Assembly (NCBI GenBank): GCA_018700525.1
Contig: JABITN010000260.1
Span: 1-32,374, forward strand
DNA length: 32,374 nt
Source: Opitutales bacterium
GTDB lineage: Bacteria > Verrucomicrobiota > Verrucomicrobiia > Opitutales > Opitutaceae
Direction: 5' to 3'
The notes beneath the pieces were generated by a model. It ran no database searches. It was not told the origin of the DNA and saw only the letters and a program-made list of their open reading frames with translations. Position 1 is the first letter of the stretch. Each line of letters starts with the position of its first letter. A program made the translations under genes and the position numbers. This document shows positions 15,734-23,270 of this stretch, piece after piece.

Positions 15734-16428
15734 GCCTCCTCCCTGAAACAGTGCTAGGCTTCATCTCCTATATAATCCCCACCTTAAACGAAGCGGAGAA
15801 CCTATTGGCAACCCTAGGCCGAGTTGCCGACCAAAACGGTGAAAAGGAAATCATCGTCGTCGATGGCGGAAGCTCCGACAATACCATCGAGATAGCCAAT
15901 CGACAAGGCTGCATCGTTTTGCAAAGCCTGCCAGGAAGAGGCGTTCAGATGAATTGCGGAGCCAAAGCTGCAATCGGAGATACGCTCCTCTTTCTGCACG
16001 GAGATACCCTCCTCCCCGAACACGCTTCCGAGGAGGTTGAATCGATTCTCGGGAAACCTAACGTTATAGCAGGTTCATTCCGACTCGACTTTAAAAATCC
16101 CTCTCGACTCTTACGCCTTTACTCCAAATGCAGTTCGATAAACGCCGCCTACTTTACGTACGGTGACCAAGGACTATTTTTGAAACGAAAAAAATTCGAG
16201 GATATGGAGGGGTTTAAAGCGTATCCATTTCTTGAGGATATTGAATTTCAACTGCGCCTCCGTCGGGCAGGGCGATTCATCAAATCATGCCATCCCGTCC
16301 AGACATCCGCCCGGCGCTTCGAACGCAACGGAATCATAAAACAGCAACTGCTCAATCTCGCAATCGTAGCCGCCTATCGGATTGGATTCAGCCCTCATCA
16401 ACTAAAACGCTTCTATTCGACTTTCTAA
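15730..16428 (+). CDS. GT2 glycosyltransferase, TIGR04283-like
   Basis: A 232-aa GT-A glycosyltransferase. It has SYIIPTLNEAENLLATLGRV, the nucleotide-binding VDGGSSDNTIEIANRQGC, and LFLHGDTLLPEH, where the DxD region reads HGD. Further on are GSFRLDFKNPS, YGDQGLFLKRKKFEDMEGF and LEDIEFQLRLRRAGR, with the catalytic ED. This set (PGRGVQMN, HGDT, GDQGLF) matches the TIGR04283 subgroup, which is often paired with a second transferase and a radical SAM gene; neither is visible here. Its substrate is unknown. It begins at TTG 15730, overlapping the exonuclease stop; a GTG at 15751 is an alternative start. Confidence 0.82.
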   Translation: MSLLPETVLGFISYIIPTLNEAENLLATLGRVADQNGEKEIIVVDGGSSDNTIEIANRQGCIVLQSLPGRGVQMNCGAKAAIGDTLLFLHGDTLLPEHASEEVESILGKPNVIAGSFRLDFKNPSRLLRLYSKCSSINAAYFTYGDQGLFLKRKKFEDMEGFKAYPFLEDIEFQLRLRRAGRFIKSCHPVQTSARRFERNGIIKQQLLNLAIVAAYRIGFSPHQLKRFYSTF

Positions 16429-16484
16429 TTATTCACGCACGCAATCAGTTTGACCCAAATCCTCCCATCTTCGAAAACCGAACT

Positions 16485-17204
16485 ATGAACGAGTCCGCCC
16501 AACTGATAAAAGCCGCCGAATCGCTAACGAAAATCGTCAACTGTCAAACATTCGCCAATCCCGTTTCATACGTCTACAACCCATTGCAATACGCTTGGAA
16601 ACCCCACCGACACTACTTGCACACCTACGGAAATTCACGCAAAAAGATTGTTTTCATGGGAATGAACCCTGGTCCCTGGGGAATGGCTCAAACCGGAGTA
16701 CCCTTTGGCGAAGTCTCCCTCGTTCGCGATTGGATGGGTATCGAAGAACCAGTCGACATCCCTTTTCTAGAACATCCTAAACGACCCGTTGTAGGATTCG
16801 CCTGCGAAAAATCCGAAGTTTCCGGGCGACGTCTTTGGGGGTTATTCTCTGAGCGCTTCGATAGCGCTGACGCCTTTTTCGCCGACCATTTCGTTCTCAA
16901 CTATTGCCCGCTCGTCTTCATGGAAGAAAGCGCTCGCAACCGGACCCCCGATAAACTGCCCGCCTCAGAGAAAGCCGCTCTTTTTACAGCATGCGACGAA
17001 CATCTTCGAACATGTATTCGAACCCTTGATCCCGAATGGATTGTCGGCGTCGGCGAGTTCGCCCAAAAACGAGCTCAAGAAGCCCTAGCTGGACTAGACA
17101 TTCGCCACGGAAAAGTCCTCCATCCGTCTCCCGCGAGCCCTGCAGCCAATCGCGGGTGGGCCGAAGCTGCAGTCAAGCAACTGGCCGAGCAAGGTATCTG
17201 GTAG
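16485..17204 (+). CDS. SMUG1-type uracil-DNA glycosylase
   Basis: A 239-aa base-excision-repair enzyme that removes uracil (and oxidised uracils) from DNA. Motif 1 is MGMNPGPWGMAQTGVPFGEV near residues 58-77, almost the exact SMUG1 form with the catalytic asparagine in MNPGP. Motif 2 is HPSPASPAANRGW near 215, where the intercalating loop follows the histidine. In between are ERFDSADAFFADHFVLNYCP and EWIVGVGEFAQKRAQ, as in the family. An upstream frame extension to 16287 lacks family resemblance, so the ATG at 16485 is used. It sits 56 bases after the glycosyltransferase. It converges with the lysine-rich gene, the stops being 14 bases apart. Confidence 0.93.
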   Translation: MNESAQLIKAAESLTKIVNCQTFANPVSYVYNPLQYAWKPHRHYLHTYGNSRKKIVFMGMNPGPWGMAQTGVPFGEVSLVRDWMGIEEPVDIPFLEHPKRPVVGFACEKSEVSGRRLWGLFSERFDSADAFFADHFVLNYCPLVFMEESARNRTPDKLPASEKAALFTACDEHLRTCIRTLDPEWIVGVGEFAQKRAQEALAGLDIRHGKVLHPSPASPAANRGWAEAAVKQLAEQGIW

Positions 17205-17218
17205 CTTCCCGAATGGAG

Positions 17219-17395
17219 CTACTTACTCCAATCGATCGAATCGAAATTGCTGCGAAACTCTTCCGAGAAAATGTTTCTCGGCCCGTCGCCTTTTCCGTTC
17301 TTTGCAACCGGGGTCGCATTCGCTTTAGGCGTCGATTTCTTCTCTGCGGTTTTCTTCTCTGGCTTCTTAGCTGCGGTTTTCTTTTCTTCTGCCAT
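17219..17395 (-). CDS. Small lysine/alanine-rich protein (58 aa)
   Basis: Starts MAEEKKTAAKKPEKKTAEKK and continues with more K, A, T and P before a distinct acidic-aromatic end, NIFSEEFRSNFDSIDWSK. The basic tail resembles the low-complexity tails of bacterial histone H1-like or AlgP-like proteins, so binding to nucleic acid or ribosome is plausible but inferred. An in-frame ATG at 17437 would add 14 residues (MPRTLFRAFKFVIP), less likely. The different composition of the last 18 residues argues that this is a translated gene and not a mere lysine-rich artefact. It converges on the SMUG1 gene. The 255 bases upstream of it contain only the hairpin at 17595-17625. Confidence 0.6.
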   Translation of the reverse strand: MAEEKKTAAKKPEKKTAEKKSTPKANATPVAKNGKGDGPRNIFSEEFRSNFDSIDWSK

Positions 17396-17594
17396 CGGTA
17401 TAACGAATTTGAACGCTCTAAAAAGGGTTCGAGGCAATTCTTGTCAATTACAATTTGCCCTCTTGAAACGGCCTCAAACCGCCTATTTCAACCGTCAATG
17501 TCTTCGTGCAAACTTTGCCTATCGGTATCCGCGTATTCGGTACTAAAAAAAATACTTAACCCTAACAACCCGATTAGGCAAATTAGTTTTCATT

Positions 17595-17625
17595 AAGGAC
17601 CTACTTATTTCGAGCAAAGGTCCTT
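17595..17625 (+). other. Hairpin upstream of the DUF3016 relic
   Basis: AAGGACCT pairs with AGGTCCTT across a 15-base loop. What follows is ATAAAAAAG on the plus strand and AATGAAAAC on the minus strand, so there is no T tract and it is not a normal terminator. It may be a 5' untranslated structure of the dead gene. Confidence 0.4.
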
Positions 17626-17650
17626 ATAAAAAAGGGAACAAAGGGAGAAG

Positions 17651-18190
17651 GTGAAAACAACTAAAGGCAGTAATTACTGGAATGCTGGCAGTGGCTCTCG
17701 CTCTCGCGAGTATCAATGCCTCACAGCGACATGACGTGACCGTCTCTATCGATTTCGGAAATCCAAGCGGATTCACCAATATTGAAATCGACGGTTTCTC
17801 AGGAGAGAAGGAGCAATCCATCATCTTCGATTTACTGCGCGAAGCATTCGAAGAAAATGCCAGTTCGTACCTTCCAGATGGATACATACTTAATATCTAA
17901 ATTCAGGATGTCGACCTAGCAGGATGTCGACCTAGCAGGATATCACGAACCGCTCTACCCTCGCTACGATGAAGTTAGAATTATGAAATCGGTCTATTCA
18001 CCACGATTGAAATTCAGACACCCCATTCTCGATGACGATCAACTAATCGTCGAAGAAGGTGTTTCCGCCCTCACTGATCTGAGCTACCTGCACGGCATCT
18101 CGCTTTCGTCGCGGCGAAACGAGCCCGCCTACTACGTCAGATCGCTCGTTAAAGATTGCGCGCGCCAAGATTTAGGATACAAACTGAAGT
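17651..18190 (+). pseudogene. DUF3016 secreted protein gene, recently inactivated
   Basis: Put back in one frame, the gene gives a signal peptide and then VTVSIDFGNPSGFTNIEID, LREAFEENASSYLPDGYIL, QDVDLAG, then MKSVYSPRLKFRHPILDDDQ and ISLSSRRNEPAYYVRSLVKD, matching the DUF3016 plan (signal, ASYLPxG, DVDLAG, R..PPR). Three faults are visible. A GTG start at 17651 behind a good GGGAG gives MKTTK, but the frame shifts within a few codons (one extra G). TAA at 17898-17900 replaces a Lys or Gln codon right before IQDVDLAG. A 16-bp tandem duplication at 17904-17935 shifts the frame by one. Protein similarity fades near 18190, just ahead of two hairpins. DUF3016 has no known role. Confidence 0.85.
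17904..17940 (+). repeat. 16-bp tandem duplication inside the DUF3016 gene
   Basis: CAGGATGTCGACCTAG is repeated twice head to tail (17904-17919 and 17920-17935), followed by a partial third unit CAGGA. Removing one copy restores the frame and gives QDVDLAGYHEPLYPRYDEV, the expected DUF3016 sequence. The copies are identical, which points to a recent slip. Confidence 0.92.
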
Positions 18191-18191
18191 G

Positions 18192-18260
18192 TTCCCTCCA
18201 GAGGAGGGAAAACTACCAAACTAGACAGCCCATTCGGCAACGAATGGGCTGATTTGTTTG
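18192..18260 (+). terminator. Two hairpins after the DUF3016 relic; the second is terminator-like
   Basis: The first hairpin is TTCCCTCC-AGA-GGAGGGAA at 18192-18210, followed by AAAC. The second is AGCCCATTCG-GCAA-CGAATGGGCT at 18227-18250, followed by GATTTGTTTG. The second is a perfect 10-bp stem with a GNRA loop and a T-rich run, a plausible rho-independent terminator. A recognisable downstream signal remaining behind a dead gene supports recent inactivation. Confidence 0.7.
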
Positions 18261-18303
18261 CAGAAACATCATTTGGTTTGAATTCGCGTTTACACTTTCG
18301 CAA

Positions 18304-18816
18304 ATGACGATAGCGTTTTCGTTTATGACTAAACGCGATGACTCAAATTTCGAAAACCAAGCTCCCGAAGAACCTAACGCCTGTGGACTGCCTTCCAAAG
18401 CCAAAATCGAGACGCTAACGAGTATAAACCGCAGCGACGAGGAATGGAAAAAAGCCCTCACTCCCGATCAATATCGCGTCCTACGCCAACAGGGAACCGA
18501 GCCTCCTTTTTCGAATACTTTCTGGGACAATAAAGCTCAAGGAACCTACAAATGCACGGGCTGCGGGACACCGCTTTTTTCTAGCGAAACGAAATTCGAT
18601 TCCGGAACCGGTTGGCCTAGTTTTTTCGATGCAGTCGACTTAAAACACGTCGGCACAACCGTCGATGCCAGTCATGGAATGACCCGCACGGAGGCCCATT
18701 GTAAAACTTGCGGCGGACACTTGGGGCACGTATTCCCAGATGGTCCCAAGCCTACCGGCCTGCGTTATTGCATCAATTCGGCATCGCTCGCCTTTACTCA
18801 AGAGCCAATCCAATAA
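18304..18816 (+). CDS. msrB: Peptide-methionine (R)-S-oxide reductase MsrB
   Basis: MsrB reduces methionine-R-sulfoxide in proteins. The protein is 170 aa. After a variable start it has [20 protein letters not shown] and [13 protein letters not shown], the two zinc-binding pairs as CTGCG and [31 protein letters not shown] and [11 protein letters not shown], with the catalytic cysteine in RYCINS near residue 156. It has no signal peptide, so it is probably cytoplasmic. The first 30-40 residues are extra compared with short MsrB proteins; M8 (18325) is an alternative start. It leads a plus-strand group with an unknown gene and aat, with no terminator between them. Confidence 0.95.
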   Translation: MTIAFSFMTKRDDSNFENQAPEEPNACGLPSKAKIETLTSINRSDEEWKKALTPDQYRVLRQQGTEPPFSNTFWDNKAQGTYKCTGCGTPLFSSETKFDSGTGWPSFFDAVDLKHVGTTVDASHGMTRTEAHCKTCGGHLGHVFPDGPKPTGLRYCINSASLAFTQEPIQ

Positions 18817-18858
18817 GCGCTCGACTTGACTTACCCAGTCATAACACTCCCCGTCTCT

Positions 18859-19401
18859 ATGGATAGCCTGCAACAACTACTCGCCAAAAACTCATCTTCC
18901 ACTTCGGGTATACACGAAGCAATGGCTTCGCACGCGGAAGACGTATTCGAATCATTCAAAGGCATTCTTCCGATCTTTCTCGGTAAACGAGAGCTCGGTC
19001 CATTCGTCGCGCTCACTCTCCCGCGTGAGACGACTCAATCGCGGGTGAAGCTTCTCAGCGCCATTTCCGATCTCATCCTCGCTTACAACTTTCGGGTCGT
19101 CTCGTTCCTAAGTGCCATCCAAGCGCGAACTTGCGAAAACGATATACCCAAGCTTGGAGCGATCCTCATAACTGCCGACGCCGCTAAAACGCTCTTTCAA
19201 CTCCCATGGGACATGCAATTCGACAGGGAGTCCAACTTGACGGAATTCAAGCGAACCGAAGCCGATGGAGAAGTCATTCCTTCCGAATCATGGAACGCTT
19301 TTTTTCAAAGGGGAGGAGACACCAAGTCGCGACGAATGGGATACGATCGCCTCATCGCTCTATTCGAAGACAAAACCCAGCTACCCGCATTCGAAAAATA
19401 G
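18859..19401 (+). CDS. Hypothetical protein (180 aa)
   Basis: I do not recognise the family. The start is ATG 18859 (MDSLQQLLAKNSSSTSG); a TTG at 18826 is in frame. The protein has a helical start and then PIFLGKRELGPFVALTLPRE, with a central strand-helix section LLSAISDLILAYNFRVVSFL and a charged end. No signal peptide or membrane helix is seen, and only one cysteine. It lies between msrB and aat in the same direction, with 42 and 27 base gaps, so it is probably cotranscribed with them. Coding looks real: amino-acid use is normal and the frame is uninterrupted. Confidence 0.72.
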   Translation: MDSLQQLLAKNSSSTSGIHEAMASHAEDVFESFKGILPIFLGKRELGPFVALTLPRETTQSRVKLLSAISDLILAYNFRVVSFLSAIQARTCENDIPKLGAILITADAAKTLFQLPWDMQFDRESNLTEFKRTEADGEVIPSESWNAFFQRGGDTKSRRMGYDRLIALFEDKTQLPAFEK

Positions 19402-19428
19402 CCTCAATCAACTGCGGCGCCAAACGCC

Positions 19429-20118
19429 ATGAATCTTCACATCCTTTCCAAACGAATCGAGTTTCCCAACCCAGAACTCGCGGATGAAGACGGATTGCTC
19501 GCAATCGGCGGCGACCTCAGCCCCGAACGCCTGATAACAGCATACCAAAACGGGATCTTCCCCTGGTACTCCGAAGGACAACCCATTCTCTGGTTCTCAC
19601 CTGACCCGCGAATGATTCTCTATCCGAAAAACTTCAAACGCTCTAAAAGTCTAGGGCGCGTCCTTCGGTCCGATCGCTTCGAGCTTAGCATCGACACGGA
19701 TTTCGAAGCCGTAATAAGAGCTTGTTCCGGAACCCCGCGCCCTGGTCAAGACGGCACCTGGATCATTGAAGACATGATCCAAGCCTACCTTGAACTCAAC
19801 CGCCTCGGAATCGCCCATTCATTCGAAACCTATCGCGATGGCGACCTTGTAGGCGGGCTCTACGGGCTCTCGCTTGGAGCCGCTTTTTTCGGCGAGTCAA
19901 TGTTTCATCATTACCCCGACGCCTCAAAATTCGCCTTTGCAAACCTGGTCTCATTCGCCCAGAAAAATGACTTTCATTTCATCGACGCTCAAACGCCTAC
20001 CGATCACCTCCAAAGCCTCGGTGCGGAAGAGCTAAACCGAGAGCATTTCCTCCAACGCCTAGAACAAGCCCTCAAAGCGAACTCTCTCATTGGAAGCTGG
20101 ACTAATGTGCTTCCATAA
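19429..20118 (+). CDS. aat: Leucyl/phenylalanyl-tRNA--protein transferase
   Basis: Aat attaches Leu or Phe to proteins with N-terminal Arg or Lys, marking them for ClpS/ClpAP degradation. The 229-aa protein has the family start FPNPELADEDGLLAIGGDLS, then ERLITAYQNGIFPWYSEGQP, LWFSPDPRMIL, the acidic and GTWI section (CSGTPRPGQDGTWI), LNRLGIAHSFETYRDGDLVG and GGLYGLSLGAAFFGESMFH. The length is typical (about 230). No ribosome site is obvious. It is the last of three plus-strand genes and converges on bioC with 46 bases between the stops, containing no strong hairpin. Confidence 0.95.
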   Translation: MNLHILSKRIEFPNPELADEDGLLAIGGDLSPERLITAYQNGIFPWYSEGQPILWFSPDPRMILYPKNFKRSKSLGRVLRSDRFELSIDTDFEAVIRACSGTPRPGQDGTWIIEDMIQAYLELNRLGIAHSFETYRDGDLVGGLYGLSLGAAFFGESMFHHYPDASKFAFANLVSFAQKNDFHFIDAQTPTDHLQSLGAEELNREHFLQRLEQALKANSLIGSWTNVLP

Positions 20119-20164
20119 CAAAGCCGCCAAGAACCATTTTGCAGGGCCGACGCCAAAGTAAGCC

Positions 20165-20872
20165 CTATCGCTTCACGCATTCGATTCGCAGCGTTTTCCA
20201 GCTTAGTTCGAATCGATTTTTAAAACGCAGATCGCAGTCGTTCAAAAAACGCCTCAACTCGCCCGTGCTCATCCGCCGTTCCCCCACCGCCCCAACATCA
20301 TGAATCGCTCGCAACGCCTCTCGGGAGGAAGCGTATGAGATAATATCGTCTCGTGCTTCGTTTCTCGAAATTTCAAACCCCGCATCTCGAAAAAACCCAA
20401 GCCATTCCGCTTCGCTCCTCCATACAAGAGCCGAGAAATCAGGACGTTCCTTTACGAATTCACCCAGCGAACCCGCAACGAATAAACACACTAAAACACG
20501 CCCTTCAGGCTCCAACGCGTTCCTCCAATTTTCCAATATTGCTGCCGGATTAAGCGCCCACTGAAGCAAACTGCTCGCATATATCCTATCAACCAGAAAC
20601 GTTTCGCACCGCCAAGCATCCAGCACATGCCATTCCACCATCGGTAGACGTTTTTTCCCCTCTTCAAGCATACGCTTGGACTGATCCGTCGCCAGCAAAG
20701 ACTTGAAGCCTCTCAACGCCAAATGCTTGGTGAACAACCCCGTACCCGCTCCCAGCTCTAGAGCACGCAGACCGCCGCAATCGCACTCGATCCACTCCGA
20801 AGACCAATCAGCCACGACCTTCTGAATATCAGCTTTCTCATGATAAACTGACGCTTTTCGATTAAACCTCAT
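20165..20872 (-). CDS. bioC: Malonyl-ACP O-methyltransferase BioC
   Basis: BioC methylates malonyl-ACP so that fatty acid enzymes can build the pimeloyl moiety of biotin. The 235-aa protein opens with MRFNRKASVYHEKADIQK, as BioC proteins do, and has the SAM-binding LRALELGAGTGLFTKHLALR near residue 36, followed by a D at the end of the second strand. It also has YASSLLQWALNPAAILENWR with the LQW motif and LEPEGRVLVCLFVAGSL. It overlaps the esterase gene by 4 bases (ATGA) and is the last gene of the bio operon. The placement next to an esterase that frees the pimeloyl group strengthens the call. Confidence 0.92.
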   Translation of the reverse strand: MRFNRKASVYHEKADIQKVVADWSSEWIECDCGGLRALELGAGTGLFTKHLALRGFKSLLATDQSKRMLEEGKKRLPMVEWHVLDAWRCETFLVDRIYASSLLQWALNPAAILENWRNALEPEGRVLVCLFVAGSLGEFVKERPDFSALVWRSEAEWLGFFRDAGFEISRNEARDDIISYASSREALRAIHDVGAVGERRMSTGELRRFLNDCDLRFKNRFELSWKTLRIECVKR

Positions 20873-21474
20873 AGACTCGTTAATCCCCCCTCAAGCAATT
20901 CCCTCAAATCGTGCCCGGTTCCTTCGATGACACGAATACCTGGATACGTATTCTCAAAATAATACGTATCCAATAACGCATCCTCTGATCCGAAATAGCA
21001 TTCGAATCGTCCAGCAGTTCCCAGTTCCACCGATTCTGTCATCAAGTATTCAATACCCCATTTCAACTCAACCGCTGAAAACCTATAACACTCGCTCATC
21101 GTTTCAGAAATTCCCGCTCGTTCTCGAAAATCGGTAACTGCAGCACAGGAATCCCGATCCAACCATTTCAACAAGTACGAAAGTTGTCCTCTCTTCACCT
21201 TTCCGCCGCGATCCGATTCGCTTCGAAAATCTTCGAATGGCGCCAACAATATCGTTCGCTTGGCTTTGTCGCAAAGATCCAGTCGCCCCATCAGTAAAAA
21301 CGCACCCAGCGAATATCCAATCAAAACGTCGACCCCATCGATCTCTTCCAGAACTCGAGCCCAACCAGGAACGGAAGCCACCGCTAGATGCTCATGTTCC
21401 GGAAAACGCTTGGTCACCAAGGACAACAAAGGTCCTTCCTCTAAACTCCAACCATTGATCCACACCACTCGCAT
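20869..21474 (-). CDS. Alpha/beta hydrolase, predicted pimeloyl-ACP methyl ester esterase
   Basis: Predicted to remove the methyl group from pimeloyl-ACP methyl ester and end the BioC-initiated pathway. The 201-aa protein has an alpha/beta-hydrolase plan: WINGWSLEEGPLL at the start, the nucleophile elbow GYSLGA (Ser near 75), an acid in GSEDALLD and a histidine in GTGHDLRELL. It is shorter than E. coli BioH (about 256 aa), and the elbow is GYSLG, not GWSLGG. Bacteria use several unrelated esterases at this step (BioH, BioG, BioJ, BioK and others), so it could be BioG-like or a new type. Position between bioF and bioC is the main functional evidence. It overlaps bioC by 4 bases. Confidence 0.75.
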   Translation of the reverse strand: MRVVWINGWSLEEGPLLSLVTKRFPEHEHLAVASVPGWARVLEEIDGVDVLIGYSLGAFLLMGRLDLCDKAKRTILLAPFEDFRSESDRGGKVKRGQLSYLLKWLDRDSCAAVTDFRERAGISETMSECYRFSAVELKWGIEYLMTESVELGTAGRFECYFGSEDALLDTYYFENTYPGIRVIEGTGHDLRELLEGGLTSL

Positions 21475-21476
21475 CG

Positions 21477-22631
21477 CTACGTTCTCACTACGTCGAAAAG
21501 CGTATCCGCAACCCTCGCCAAATCTGCTTCCGAAAGATCCGCTTTAAGAGAAACGCGTAGCCGACTCGTTCCATCCGGTACTGTCGGTGGTCTCACCGCT
21601 CCAACCAAAATACCCAATTCTTCCAAAGTCTCAGCCGCTTGGATCGCGGCATCGGTTTCCCCCAAAGCAATCGACACAATCGGCGAGTCTCCCAACGAAA
21701 CGCTAAAGCCTTTTTCAATCAACTGCTTTCGAAAAGAGGCTGACAACAAGCTCAACGACTCTCGATTGAATTCCATATTTCGAATACACTCTATGGCCGC
21801 TGTTGCTGCCGAAGCTGCCGCCGGAGCCAGATAGGTCGAATAGATAAACTCGTCTGCAAAATTCGTCAAATACCGCTCCACCACTTCATCGCGAAACAAG
21901 GAGTAAGCTCCCATCGAGCCCAAGGCTTTGCCCAACGTTCCAACTAAAACGTCCACGGAATCCGCCGCGCCTAAACGCTCGACCAAGCCGCTACCCCGTT
22001 TTCCATACCAACCCAACGCGTGGGCCTCATCGACAACCCAAAAGAATCCGAGCCGTTCTTTGAGTTCAGCCATCTTTTTCAGATCAGGATAATCGCCATC
22101 CATACTGAATACAGATTCCGTCACCACAAATACTATACGATCGCCAGTCGCGTGCTTCTCTAACAACTCCTCCAAATGATCGATATCGCAATGCCGATAC
22201 CGCATTAACCGAGCTCCGCTCGAGAGAATCCCTGAGATCATACTCTTGTGGATGAGTCGATCCGCCAAAACTAAGTCTCCCTTACACGGCAAAGAACTCA
22301 GCAATGCTTGATTGGCAACGTATCCGGAATTCCAAATCATTCCGCTCTTGAAACCATGCCAATCCTTAAGCACCTCTAGCAACTCATGATGCGACGGGCC
22401 AAACCCTGTAATTAAAGGAGAAGCCGATGAAGAGCATCCATAGAATTCAATCGCACGTTTAGCCGCATCGATCACCTGCGGGTGATTCGAAAGGCTCAGA
22501 TAGTCATTATTTGCCAGGTTTAGCATTTCTTCATTGGTAGAAAAAACACGTAATTTTCGCGTCAAACCTGCATCCTGCCGTTTAAGAAGCGGTTTCGTCA
22601 ACCTATCCCGCAACGGAAACTTCATAGCCAA
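21477..22631 (-). CDS. bioF: 8-amino-7-oxononanoate synthase
   Basis: BioF condenses pimeloyl-ACP with alanine, a PLP-dependent step. The 384-aa protein has EMLNLANNDYLSLSNHPQVI, GCSSSASPLITGFGPSHHEL, VVTESVFSMDGDYPDLKK, VVDEAHALGWYGKRGSGLVE, and the PLP lysine in VGTLGKALGSMGAY. All standard BioF and AONS-family positions are present. It overlaps bioD by 10 bases and is followed by the esterase gene with 2 bases between. It could be confused with the related KBL or ALAS enzymes, but the operon settles it. Confidence 0.95.
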   Translation of the reverse strand: MAMKFPLRDRLTKPLLKRQDAGLTRKLRVFSTNEEMLNLANNDYLSLSNHPQVIDAAKRAIEFYGCSSSASPLITGFGPSHHELLEVLKDWHGFKSGMIWNSGYVANQALLSSLPCKGDLVLADRLIHKSMISGILSSGARLMRYRHCDIDHLEELLEKHATGDRIVFVVTESVFSMDGDYPDLKKMAELKERLGFFWVVDEAHALGWYGKRGSGLVERLGAADSVDVLVGTLGKALGSMGAYSLFRDEVVERYLTNFADEFIYSTYLAPAAASAATAAIECIRNMEFNRESLSLLSASFRKQLIEKGFSVSLGDSPIVSIALGETDAAIQAAETLEELGILVGAVRPPTVPDGTSRLRVSLKADLSEADLARVADTLFDVVRT

Positions 22632-23263
22632 AAATCCTCCAGCACTTCAGCCGAGCGGCTCCCGAAACGTTGAGTCGCCCACAATGGGATTCCACTCGAA
22701 CGTACACCATCATGCGTCGCATTCCTCGCAACCAAATCCTGTTCCCGGATCTCGTTGAGCCATACTCCGCAGCTCAATCCTTTCGCTCGGGCATAAGCGT
22801 AGAGCATTCGAGCCTGGCCAATCGCTCCAACACGATCTTCGACCACCAGTACCGTCCGCTCCACTTTCAGAGCTTCCGCAAAATCCCTCCAGTCCGCACC
22901 GTCACAATCGACTGGAGCCGCCAGCGAACCCGCTCCCTCGACGATTCTCCAATCAGTATCCGGCAAGGCATTTACCCGATCGACCATCGAAGCGAGATTC
23001 AATAATTCCCCTTCTTGTTCAGCAGCCGCAACAGGAGCGATCGGTAAAGGATAGGACGATAATGTGTATCCAGTAACTGAAGCATTCGAACAATTATTCA
23101 ATACGTTCTGAACATCCGAGTACACGGAATCCGACACGCCCGTTTCGACGGGCTTGACTACCTGGACGCTGCATCCCCTAGCAGCGAACAGGGCGGCAAG
23201 TGCCCCGACAACCCAAGTCTTGCCAACGTCCGTATCGCTTCCACTGACGAACAGCGTTTTCAT
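22622..23263 (-). CDS. bioD: Dethiobiotin synthetase
   Basis: BioD makes the ureido ring of dethiobiotin from DAPA, CO2 and ATP. The start is the ATG of MKTLFVSGSDTDVGKTWVVG, with the P-loop GSDTDVGKTW. An upstream ATG adds 20 arginine-rich residues that overlap bioB and precede the P-loop improbably, so 23263 is chosen. Further motifs are VQVVKPVETGV, YTLSSYPLPIAPVAAAEQEG and IVEGAGSLAAPVD, as in the family. It has 213 aa, against about 225 in E. coli. The bioB stop is 7 bases upstream and its end overlaps bioF by 10 bases. Confidence 0.93.
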   Translation of the reverse strand: MKTLFVSGSDTDVGKTWVVGALAALFAARGCSVQVVKPVETGVSDSVYSDVQNVLNNCSNASVTGYTLSSYPLPIAPVAAAEQEGELLNLASMVDRVNALPDTDWRIVEGAGSLAAPVDCDGADWRDFAEALKVERTVLVVEDRVGAIGQARMLYAYARAKGLSCGVWLNEIREQDLVARNATHDGVRSSGIPLWATQRFGSRSAEVLEDFWL

Positions 23264-23270
23264 TTCCGAA

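Noticed and set aside
17595-17625. Terminator for the lysine-rich gene or upstream of DUF3016
   Set aside because: Stem without a T tract on either strand, so called only a hairpin.
17682-17900. 72-residue secreted protein
   Set aside because: It is the first part of the broken DUF3016 gene; similarity continues past the stop codon and the 16-bp duplication.
17983-18252. 89-residue ORF
   Set aside because: It is the second part of the DUF3016 gene after the frameshift, and its last 20 codons run through the terminator hairpins.
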